Below are positions 16,804 through 22,504 of a stretch of DNA of 22,504 bases, piece by piece. This DNA comes from Flavobacterium sp. UBA6721. GTDB lineage: Bacteria; Bacteroidota; Bacteroidia; Flavobacteriales; Flavobacteriaceae. The number at the start of each line of letters is the position of its first letter. Positions within the stretch are counted from its first letter, which is position 1. The stretch is taken from positions 1-22,504 of the forward strand of contig DKIJ01000027.1 of assembly GCA_002454195.1 (NCBI GenBank). The letters run 5' to 3'. The notes beneath the pieces were generated by a model that made no database searches, was not told where the DNA came from, and saw only the letters and a program-made list of their open reading frames with translations. The translations under genes and the position numbers were made by a program.

Positions 16804-17837
16804 TGAAAAATAATTTAATTAGTATAATTATACCTGTTTACAATGTTTCTAATTACTTAAGACAGTGTTTAGATTCTGTTATAAATCAAACGTATAAAAA
16901 TTTAGAGATTATTTTAGTTAATGACGGATCTACAGATGATAGTTTAGTTATTTGTAAAGCATATGAGCAAAGAGATAGTAGGATTATTTTAGTTAGCCAA
17001 GAGAATCAAGGTAATGCAACTGCCAGAAATAAGGGGATAGAATTGGCTACAGCTGATTATTTGTTTTTTATGGATAGTGACGATTGGATGGCATTGGATA
17101 CTATTGAGTCTGTTTTTCCTTATATTGAAAATGTAGATTTAGTTTGTTTTTCATTTATAAAGGAATATGATAATGGACAAGTTGTAAGGAGCTTGGTACT
17201 CAACGGAGAATATAGTGCTGATTTTATACAAAGAAGAATAACAGGCCCTGTTAATGAAGAATTGTACGATCCGAGTCATTTAGAAACATTAGTGACAATG
17301 TGGGGAAAAATTTATAAAACTTCTATTGTAAGAGAGAATAACATATTTGTGAAAAATATGAGTGCAATAGGTGCTTGGGAGGATGGTTTGTTTAATTGGG
17401 AATATTTAAATCATGCTAATTCAGTTTACATTCTTGATAAACCATTTTATAATTATCGCAAATTTAATCCCAATTCTGTTACATCAAATTATAAAAAGAA
17501 TTTTTTAAATAAAACCATTTTTCTTTTTGATTTAATTTTAGAAAATTTAAAATCGAATAATAAGAGTGATGAATTTTATCAAGCTTTTAATAATAGAATT
17601 TGTTTTAGTGTAATTGGATTGGGATTAATAGAAACCTACAATAATGTTAGTTTTTTTGAAAAAGTGAAAAATTTAAAGGCTGTACTTTATTCAAAATATC
17701 ATAAAGAAGCTTATGCTAAATTAGAATTAAAATATTTCCCGATTCATTGGAAAGTATTTTTCTTTTTTGCTAAATATCGCATGCCCATGCCTTTATTAAT
17801 GATGTTGATTATAATGAAAAAAATTATTAAAAAGTAA
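16803..17837 (+). CDS. GT2 family glycosyltransferase
   Basis: A 344-residue GT-A enzyme with SIIIPVYNVSNYL (7-19), LVNDGSTDDS (38-47), ATARNKG (72-78), the metal-binding DSDD at 91-94, and GAWEDG (190-195) fitting the catalytic base region. Its length and motif spacing are very close to those of the first gene in the window, so the two are subtype relatives. The C-terminus is basic, with an aromatic and hydrophobic stretch (about 310-340) that may attach to the membrane. It begins on the last base of the polymerase stop (TAATG), so expression is probably coupled to the polymerase. It adds one sugar to the lipid-linked unit; donor unknown. Confidence 0.93.
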   Translation: MKNNLISIIIPVYNVSNYLRQCLDSVINQTYKNLEIILVNDGSTDDSLVICKAYEQRDSRIILVSQENQGNATARNKGIELATADYLFFMDSDDWMALDTIESVFPYIENVDLVCFSFIKEYDNGQVVRSLVLNGEYSADFIQRRITGPVNEELYDPSHLETLVTMWGKIYKTSIVRENNIFVKNMSAIGAWEDGLFNWEYLNHANSVYILDKPFYNYRKFNPNSVTSNYKKNFLNKTIFLFDLILENLKSNNKSDEFYQAFNNRICFSVIGLGLIETYNNVSFFEKVKNLKAVLYSKYHKEAYAKLELKYFPIHWKVFFFFAKYRMPMPLLMMLIIMKKIIKK

Positions 17838-17840
17838 TTA

Positions 17841-18953
17841 ATGCAGCAACCAATACGCATTTTGCAATTATTTACCATTATGAATCGCGGTGGTGCCGAA
17901 ACCAATGTGATGAATTATTATCGAAAATTAGATAAATCGAAATTTCAATTTGATTTTGCAGTACATCGAGAGGAAAAAGGAGCTTATGAAGAGGAGATTA
18001 TAGAATTAGGGGGAAAGATATTTCGTTTTTCCAATATTCATCCTTTAAAACTTAAAGAGTATAAGCAGCAAGTAAAGCATTTTTTTGACCAAAATCAATA
18101 TAAAATTATTCACGGCCAATGTTCTGAGTTAGGGTATTTTTTTTACAAAGAAGCTTATAAGCGAGGCGTTCCAGTTATTATAGCACACGGACATAATTCA
18201 AATCCTAAATTGGATTTAAAATCAATTTTCCGCTGGTTTTGGAAAAAAAAGATGATGCGTTATGTGAATACCTATTTTAGTTGCGGTGATGAAGCATCCA
18301 TTTGGCTTTTCGGCAAAAAAAAAGCTTCAAAAGCCTTTACCATGACGAATGCCGTTGATACAAAGTGTTTTGTTTACAGTGAGGAAAAAGCTTTGCAAAT
18401 AAGAAAGCAATTGAATGCGGAGCAAACTAAAAATTTCATTCATGTAGGACGATTTAATATTCAAAAAAACCATGAGTTTTTAACAGCTGTTTTCTATGAA
18501 CTCTTGCAAATAAATTATAATCAAAAACTGTTTTTAGTAGGTGAAGGAGAATTAAAAAAGCAAATTCAAGACCAAGTAGCAACCTTAGGAATAGAACAAA
18601 AAGTGGTTTTTTTGGGTTCTAGAAATGATGTCAATGAATTGCTTCAGGGAATGGATGTGTTTCTTTTCCCATCCTTATTTGAAGGATTGCCTGTGTCATT
18701 AGTAGAAGCGCAGGCAAGCGGTGTACATTGTGTGATTTCAGATGGAATACCTAAAGAAGCGATTTTAATTCCGGAGAATGTTAGTGTACTATCGCTAAAA
18801 GAATCAGCGACTCGATGGGCAAATCAAATCAATATTTTGGATTCATTTTATAAAAAAGATGTCTCTCAACAGATAATAGATAAAGGATACGATATTGAAT
18901 CTAATGTTCGAATATTAGAAAATAAATATTTGTCCCTTTTAAGAAAAGAATAA
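17841..18953 (+). CDS. GT4 family glycosyltransferase (EpsF-like)
   Basis: A 370-residue GT-B enzyme resembling EpsF/CapM-type capsule glycosyltransferases. RILQLFTIMNRGGAETNVMNYY (6-27) is the distinctive start. IIAHGHNSN (113-121) and FSCGDEASIWLFG (146-158) are typical of the N-terminal domain of this subgroup. The donor domain shows VGRFNIQKNH (202-211, Arg204 and Lys209) and EX7E in LFEGLPVSLVEAQ (Glu281, Glu289). It sits between two GT2 genes, 3 bp after one and overlapping the other by one base. Cytoplasmic and likely peripheral at the membrane. The donor sugar cannot be assigned. Confidence 0.94.
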   Translation: MQQPIRILQLFTIMNRGGAETNVMNYYRKLDKSKFQFDFAVHREEKGAYEEEIIELGGKIFRFSNIHPLKLKEYKQQVKHFFDQNQYKIIHGQCSELGYFFYKEAYKRGVPVIIAHGHNSNPKLDLKSIFRWFWKKKMMRYVNTYFSCGDEASIWLFGKKKASKAFTMTNAVDTKCFVYSEEKALQIRKQLNAEQTKNFIHVGRFNIQKNHEFLTAVFYELLQINYNQKLFLVGEGELKKQIQDQVATLGIEQKVVFLGSRNDVNELLQGMDVFLFPSLFEGLPVSLVEAQASGVHCVISDGIPKEAILIPENVSVLSLKESATRWANQINILDSFYKKDVSQQIIDKGYDIESNVRILENKYLSLLRKE

Positions 18954-19828
18954 TGAAAACCTTAACGGTATTTACTCCGGCTTATAATAGGGCTCATTTA
19001 TTGCCCCGATTGTATGAAAGCTTGTTCAGACAAACTTCCAATGATTTTGAATGGCTCATCATAGATGATGGTTCATCTGATAATACGATTGAACTGGTTG
19101 AACAATGGATTTTGGAAAACAAAATTCCAATTCGATACATCTATCAGGAAAATCAGGGAATGCATGGAGCTCATAATACAGCTTACAGAAATATAAAAAC
19201 AGAGCTAAATACCTGTATCGACTCGGATGATTTTATGCCCGATAATGCGGTGGAATTGATTTTGGACAAATGGAATACTATTGATAAAGAAAAATATGCG
19301 GGAATTATTGGTTTGGATGCTTTAGAGTCGGGACAAATAATAGGAACTGAATTTCAAACGGTTTATACCACCTTAGAGGATTTTTATTTGCAAGGAGGAA
19401 AAGGAGATAAAAAATTAGTTTATCGTACTGATGTTATTAAGCGTTATCCTGAATATCCCATTTTTGAAGGAGAAAAATATGTAGGGCTTGGCACAAAATA
19501 TTTGTTTATTGACAAAGACTATCAATTGGCTACAATTAATGAAGTTTTAGTAATTGTGGAATACCAGCCGGATGGTTCCAGTAATACGATGTTTGCACAA
19601 TACTTAAAATATCCCAAGGGATTTTTGTACAATCGTGTGGTAAGCATGCAGTATTCTATATCAATCAAACGAAAATTTATAGAAGCCATTCATTATATTT
19701 CGACTTGTATTATTTTGAAGAAAATCAATTTCTTGAAGGATACTCCGGAAAAATTGCTTACGCTGTTAGCTATTCCTTTTGGAGCATTACTATATTTATT
19801 AATTCAATATAAGGTAAGAGTAAAATAG
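18953..19828 (+). CDS. GT2 family glycosyltransferase (short form)
   Basis: A 291-residue GT-A enzyme beginning TLTVFTPAYNRAHLLPRL, with IDDGSSDN (37-44), ENQGMHGAHN (66-75) and the metal-binding DSDD at 90-93, then AGIIGLDAL. A hydrophobic C-terminal segment (about 267-285) could anchor it to the membrane. It is the closest relative in this window of the enzyme at 4596-5489, sharing FTPxYNRA, FEWLI and the GDK element. Two copies of this subtype in one locus suggest two similar but distinct transfer steps. It starts on the last base of the EpsF-like gene's stop and ends two bases before the TTG start of the next gene. Confidence 0.93.
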   Translation: MKTLTVFTPAYNRAHLLPRLYESLFRQTSNDFEWLIIDDGSSDNTIELVEQWILENKIPIRYIYQENQGMHGAHNTAYRNIKTELNTCIDSDDFMPDNAVELILDKWNTIDKEKYAGIIGLDALESGQIIGTEFQTVYTTLEDFYLQGGKGDKKLVYRTDVIKRYPEYPIFEGEKYVGLGTKYLFIDKDYQLATINEVLVIVEYQPDGSSNTMFAQYLKYPKGFLYNRVVSMQYSISIKRKFIEAIHYISTCIILKKINFLKDTPEKLLTLLAIPFGALLYLLIQYKVRVK

Positions 19829-19830
19829 TT

Positions 19831-20976
19831 TTGAAAAAACTCATCCGTACCTCCACCGTCGCAATGTCCTTAGACTTTTTACTCAAAGGACAATTGGCAT
19901 TTTTGAACCACTATTTTGAGGTAGTGGCTGTTTCTGGTGAAGATGAACATCTGAAAGCAGTACAAGAACGCGAAGGAGTGAGAATAATTCCTCTTCAAAT
20001 GCAAAGAAATATTAGTCCGTTAAAAGACTTGGTTTCTTTATGGCAATTGTATTTTTTGTTTAAAAAAGAAAAACCTGAAATCGTACATTCCATTACGCCT
20101 AAGGCAGGTTTGTTATCTATGATAGCGGCGAAATTAGCGGGTGTCCCAGTACGGATACATACTTTTACAGGTTTAATTTTTCCCAGTAAAAAGGGTGTTT
20201 TACAGCAGCTTTTAATTGCTATGGATCGTTTACTTTGTGCCTGTGCAACACATGTTTACCCCGAGGGGCAAGGTGTTAAGAAGGATTTGAAACAATATAA
20301 AATTACTTCAAAACCCTTGAAGGTAATTGCTAGTGGAAATGTAAACGGAATTGATACGGCGTATTTTTCAAAAGAACAAGTAGCTTTTCAAGAAAAGCAA
20401 AAATTAAAAAAAGAGTTAGGAATAAATGAAACTGATTTTGTTTTTATTTTCGTAGGACGCTTGGTTGGTGATAAAGGGATTAACGAATTAGTATCAGCCT
20501 TTTCCCAACTCCCCACTTCCAACTCCCGACTTCTTTTAGTAGGGCCTTTCGAATCAGATTTAGATCCATTACAGTCCAATACTTTAAACGAAATTCAATC
20601 CAATCCAAATATTATTACAGTAGGATTTCAAACAGATGTTCGATTATACTATTCAATTGCAGATTGTCTGGTTTTTCCGTCTTATCGCGAGGGCTTTCCC
20701 AATGTAGTTTTACAGGCAGGAGCTATGGGGTTACCCGCAATTGTAACGGATATCAATGGTTCTAATGAGATTATTATGGATGGAGAAAATGGAATAATTG
20801 TTCCTCCAAAAAATGTTGCAGCATTGTATCAAGCTATGTTGAAAATGGTGGAGGATGAAGAATTGTATCTTCAATTGCAATCCAATTCAAGAAATAAGAT
20901 CGTTTCTCGATACGAACAGCAATTGGTTTGGGAGGCAGTTTTAGAAGAGTATAGAAAGTTAGAGGTTAGAGGTTAG
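19831..20976 (+). CDS. PglA-like GT4 glycosyltransferase with TTG start
   Basis: A 381-residue GT-B enzyme like PglA of the Campylobacter glycan pathway, which adds the second sugar to undecaprenyl-linked diacetylbacillosamine. The start KKLIRTSTVAMSLDFLLKGQ, then HSITPKAGLLSMIAAKLAGV (86-105) and HTFTGLIF (110-117), are hallmarks. FVGRLVGDKGINELVSAF (207-224) is the donor motif, and YREGFPNVVLQAGAMGLP has Glu287 with Gln295 where the second Glu of EX7E would be. TTG at 19831 is chosen because the next ATG (residue 12) would remove the first strand. Residues 225-235 are encoded by a heptad-type repeat in reverse orientation, and the last few residues and the TAG stop lie in a forward heptad tract. 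It precedes the initiating transferase gene, fitting an early step. Confidence 0.88.
   Translation: MKKLIRTSTVAMSLDFLLKGQLAFLNHYFEVVAVSGEDEHLKAVQEREGVRIIPLQMQRNISPLKDLVSLWQLYFLFKKEKPEIVHSITPKAGLLSMIAAKLAGVPVRIHTFTGLIFPSKKGVLQQLLIAMDRLLCACATHVYPEGQGVKKDLKQYKITSKPLKVIASGNVNGIDTAYFSKEQVAFQEKQKLKKELGINETDFVFIFVGRLVGDKGINELVSAFSQLPTSNSRLLLVGPFESDLDPLQSNTLNEIQSNPNIITVGFQTDVRLYYSIADCLVFPSYREGFPNVVLQAGAMGLPAIVTDINGSNEIIMDGENGIIVPPKNVAALYQAMLKMVEDEELYLQLQSNSRNKIVSRYEQQLVWEAVLEEYRKLEVRG
20504..20533 (-). repeat. Heptad-type repeat in reverse orientation inside a coding sequence
   Basis: Read on the minus strand, these 30 bases (after a leading GAAG) contain the units TCGGGAG, TTGGAAG, TGGGGAG and a partial TTGGG. 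This is the same period and nearly the same units as the tract at 20959-21000. On the plus strand they are translated as part of SQLPTSNSRLL (residues 225-235) of the PglA-like enzyme, in the loop between two core elements of the donor domain (after GINELVSAF, before LLLVG). Confidence 0.7.
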
Positions 20977-21000
20977 AAGTTGGGAGTTGGGAGTTGGAAG
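20959..21000 (+). repeat. Six-copy heptanucleotide tandem tract
   Basis: Six 7-bp units run without interruption: TTAGAGG, TTAGAGG, TTAGAAG, TTGGGAG, TTGGGAG, TTGGAAG. The tract supplies the last codons and the TAG stop (20974-20976) of the PglA-like gene, then continues into the gap. It resembles in form the short tandemly repeated repetitive sequences (STRR) known from cyanobacteria, also of 7-bp period. Confidence 0.9.
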
Positions 21001-21047
21001 TGTAGAGAACAGAAACAGTTTAGAATAACGAATAAAAACGAGATAAA

Positions 21048-21082
21048 ACTAAGAACTAAGGACTAGTTACTAACGACTAAAA
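21048..21082 (+). repeat. Second degenerate heptad tract upstream of the initiating transferase
   Basis: Five 7-bp units follow one another: ACTAAGA, ACTAAGG, ACTAGTT, ACTAACG, ACTAAAA, ending five bases before the ATG at 21088. The unit differs from the tract at 20959-21000. The two tracts together occupy 77 of the 124 bases 20959-21082, so this gap is largely repeat. No promoter or terminator is recognisable in 20977-21087. Confidence 0.75.
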
Positions 21083-21087
21083 ACAAT

Positions 21088-21690
21088 ATGTATCAATCAT
21101 TTTTTAAAAGAGTATTAGATTTTGTTGTAGCTTTAATAGGATTAATAATTTTGAGTCCGATCTTTTTGTTCGTTACCATTTGCTTGTTTGTTGCCAATGA
21201 AGGAAAACCTTTTTTCTTTCAGTTACGTCCGGGACTTCATGGCAAGATTTTCAAAATCGTGAAGTTCAAAACCATGAACGACAAAAAAGATGCTAATGGG
21301 AATTTATTATTGGATGCAGAACGATTAACGCCTATAGGGAGTTTTGTTCGCAAAACCTCTTTGGACGAGATTCCACAATTGGTTAATGTTTTAAAGGGGG
21401 ATATGAGTTTGATAGGGCCAAGACCGTTGTTGGTTCATTATCTGGATTTGTATTCTGATTTTCAAAACAGACGTCACGAAGTGAAACCAGGTATTACTGG
21501 TTGGGCACAGGTAAATGGACGTAATGCCATTTCCTGGGATACTAAATTTGAGTTGGATGTTTGGTATGCCGAGAATATTTCATTTGTTTTGGATTTGAAA
21601 ATTCTATTCAAAACGGCGTTGAAAGTAATTAAAAGTGAAGGAATTAATGCGGCTGATGCTGCCACAATAGAACCTTTTAATGGAAAATAA
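21088..21690 (+). CDS. Initiating sugar transferase (PglC-like phosphoglycosyl transferase)
   Basis: A 200-residue monotopic phosphoglycosyl transferase of the bacterial sugar transferase family, close in size to PglC rather than the longer WbaP/WcaJ forms. It starts the repeat unit by moving a sugar-1-phosphate from UDP-sugar to undecaprenyl phosphate. The N-terminal hydrophobic helix (about 9-36) contains the Ser23-Pro24 pair of the re-entrant helix. KFKTM (59-63), the catalytic Asp93-Glu94 dyad in TSLDEIPQ, LIGPRPL (108-114) and KPGITGWAQVNGRN (133-146) follow. No Wzz-like or extra membrane helices are present. The start comes right after a heptad tract, and the last 11 bases overlap the acetyltransferase gene, so the two are co-translated. 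The gene is less AT-rich than the middle of the locus (22 G/C in the 60 bases 21241-21300). Confidence 0.95.
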   Translation: MYQSFFKRVLDFVVALIGLIILSPIFLFVTICLFVANEGKPFFFQLRPGLHGKIFKIVKFKTMNDKKDANGNLLLDAERLTPIGSFVRKTSLDEIPQLVNVLKGDMSLIGPRPLLVHYLDLYSDFQNRRHEVKPGITGWAQVNGRNAISWDTKFELDVWYAENISFVLDLKILFKTALKVIKSEGINAADAATIEPFNGK

Positions 21691-22291
21691 ACTATTTTTA
21701 TACGGTGCCAGCGGACATTGCAAAGTAGTGATAGATATTTTGCAATCGAATAAAGAAGAGGTTCGTTTTATTGTTGATGATAATCCTAACGCAGAAATAC
21801 TATTAGGAATTCCGGTAATTCATTCGAAGGAATTTAGTACAGAAAAATCACAAAAATGTATTGTTTCAATAGGTGATAATGTGATTAGAAAAAAAATAGC
21901 CCAAAGACTTGGTGGTGGTTTTCATCTGGCGATTCATTTACAGGCTATAATTTCAAAATTTGCAACCTTAGGAGAAGGTACAGTAGTTGCTCCAGGGGCA
22001 ATTATAAATGTTGATGCATCTATAGGGAAGCATTGTATAATCAACACAGCGGCAATAGTGGAACACGATTGTGTGGTGGAGGATTATGTCCATTTATCAC
22101 CTAATTGTGCATTAGCAGGTGGAGTAAAAGTGGGAGAGGGTACTCATATCGGAATTGGATCCAAAGTAATTCAGGGAATAAAAATTGGTAAATGGGCTAC
22201 TATTGGCGCAGGGGCAGTCATAATAAAGGACGTTCCGGATTATGCAGTAGTCGTTGGAAATCCCGGTAGGATAATAAAAAGTAAAAAATAA
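21680..22291 (+). CDS. PglD/NeuD-like sugar N-acetyltransferase
   Basis: A 203-residue enzyme of the NeuD/PglD group. An N-terminal Rossmann-like domain begins KLFLYGASGHCKVVIDIL (4-21), followed by VDDNP (32-36), then a left-handed beta-helix from about 90 (LGEGTVVAPGAIIN, IGKHCIINTAAIVEHD, HLSPNCALAGGVKVGEG, IKIGKWATIGAGAVI). His129 in VEHDCVVED corresponds to the catalytic His of PglD. The protein ends VVVGNPGRIIKSKK. PglD acetylates UDP-4-amino-sugar with acetyl-CoA to give UDP-diacetylbacillosamine. The overlap with the PglC-like gene, and a PglA-like gene upstream, support that role here. The matching aminotransferase and dehydratase (PglE, PglF) are not in the window. A related 4-amino-sugar (for example a FucNAc4N derivative) is an alternative substrate. 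Confidence 0.9.
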   Translation: MENKLFLYGASGHCKVVIDILQSNKEEVRFIVDDNPNAEILLGIPVIHSKEFSTEKSQKCIVSIGDNVIRKKIAQRLGGGFHLAIHLQAIISKFATLGEGTVVAPGAIINVDASIGKHCIINTAAIVEHDCVVEDYVHLSPNCALAGGVKVGEGTHIGIGSKVIQGIKIGKWATIGAGAVIIKDVPDYAVVVGNPGRIIKSKK

Positions 22292-22335
22292 TTGTGCAAG
22301 TTATATTGTATGAAGAAGTTTAGTTTACACAAGGG

Positions 22336-22497
22336 TTCTCGATACAATTTTAATAAAAAAGCTATTCGCATTTTTATTAAAATTACTCGAACAGACGTAT
22401 TGTGAGGATTATTATCGCTTCGTCACTTCGAGTGTTTTGGCTTGATAGATTTGATTTTAAAGAGGTTTTTTGATTAAGCCAAAATGTATCGAGAAGT
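22336..22497. repeat. REP-like nested palindromic element
   Basis: TTCTCGATACA (22336-22346), followed by ATTTT, is mirrored by AAAATGTATCGAGAA (22481-22495), which closes the element. Inside are two hairpins: a perfect 14-bp A/T stem (22346-22359 with 22371-22384, 11-base loop) and a 9-bp stem TTTTGGCTT/AAGCCAAAA (22435-22443 with 22476-22484, 32-base loop), flanked by ACTTCGA at 22425-22431 and TCGAGAAGT at 22489-22497. This layout looks like the intergenic palindromic repeats dispersed in Flavobacterium chromosomes, but copy number cannot be judged here. Confidence 0.7.
22346..22384 (+). terminator. Possible terminator hairpin after the last gene
   Basis: A perfect 14-bp inverted repeat, AATTTTAATAAAAA pairing with TTTTTATTAAAATT around an 11-base loop, lies 55 bases after the stop at 22291. 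It contains no G-C pair in the stem and no clean downstream T-run, so as a Rho-independent terminator it would be weak. It may simply be part of the REP-like element. Confidence 0.3.
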
Positions 22498-22504
22498 ATA
22501 GTAT

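Larger units (their letters stand above)
22292..22504. other. Non-coding 3' region of the window
   Basis: These 213 bases follow the last gene and contain no credible gene. A 31-codon reading frame (22310-22405) runs into the palindromic element and is rejected. The region is dominated by nested inverted repeats, listed separately. I find no convincing promoter for a downstream gene. Confidence 0.7.

Noticed and set aside
20388..20579. A 63-codon minus-strand frame over the PglA-like gene
   Set aside because: It is antisense to a conserved glycosyltransferase domain and part of it is merely the heptad-type repeat.
20959..21082. A CRISPR-like array
   Set aside because: The units are 7 bp, contiguous and degenerate, with no spacers between conserved longer repeats.
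22310..22405. A 31-codon ATG reading frame after the last gene
   Set aside because: Most of it is the palindromic A/T hairpin of the REP-like element; the peptide is low complexity and unrecognisable.

Overview
The window is one continuous, entirely plus-strand surface-polysaccharide (capsule/exopolysaccharide/O-antigen type) biosynthesis cluster. The source is almost certainly a low-GC member of Bacteroidota, most likely a Flavobacterium or close relative. The evidence is the AT-rich DNA, the near absence of Shine-Dalgarno sequences before starts, A-rich start contexts, and protein sequences typical of Flavobacteriaceae polysaccharide loci. This genus call is from familiarity, not from a search. 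Twenty-two protein genes are packed with gaps of mostly 0-40 bp, or with start/stop overlaps. I see no tRNA, rRNA, transposase or CRISPR.

Layout. Positions 30-5489 hold a GT2 glycosyltransferase, a polysaccharide pyruvyl transferase family protein, two GT4 enzymes and a second type of GT2. Positions 5496-7230 hold a hexapeptide acyltransferase overlapping a membrane-anchored protein that resembles GH88/GH105 unsaturated-glycuronyl hydrolases, an unexpected activity in a synthesis operon. Positions 7212-12415 are a very AT-rich block: an MBOAT O-acyltransferase with its SGNH-like partner, a hexapeptide acyltransferase, the Wzx-type flippase and another hexapeptide acyltransferase. Positions 12417-15671 hold two tandem paralogous GT4 enzymes and a DUF6625-like protein. 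Positions 15712-19828 hold the EpsG/Wzy-type polymerase, then GT2, GT4 and GT2 enzymes. Positions 19831-22291 hold a PglA-like GT4, a PglC-like initiating phosphoglycosyl transferase and a PglD/NeuD-like acetyltransferase. The last 213 bp are non-coding and carry a complex palindromic, REP-like element.

How it works together (inference). The PglC-like enzyme puts a first sugar phosphate on undecaprenyl phosphate. The PglD-like enzyme suggests this sugar is an N-acetylated aminosugar such as diacetylbacillosamine. The PglA-like enzyme and up to ten other glycosyltransferase candidates extend it. Hexapeptide transferases and possibly the pyruvyl transferase decorate the unit. Wzx flips it, the EpsG-like polymerase joins units outside the inner membrane, and the MBOAT/SGNH pair O-acylates the product in the periplasm. 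No Wza/Wzc export genes and no nucleotide-sugar synthesis genes are in the window, so the locus must extend further or rely on genes elsewhere.

The most unusual signals are: (1) a heptanucleotide tandem-repeat tract that forms the 3' end of the PglA-like gene and most of the following intergenic gap, with a similar stretch in reverse orientation inside the same coding sequence, where it is translated; (2) the GH88/GH105-like protein with no partner lyase; (3) the REP-like element ending the window.
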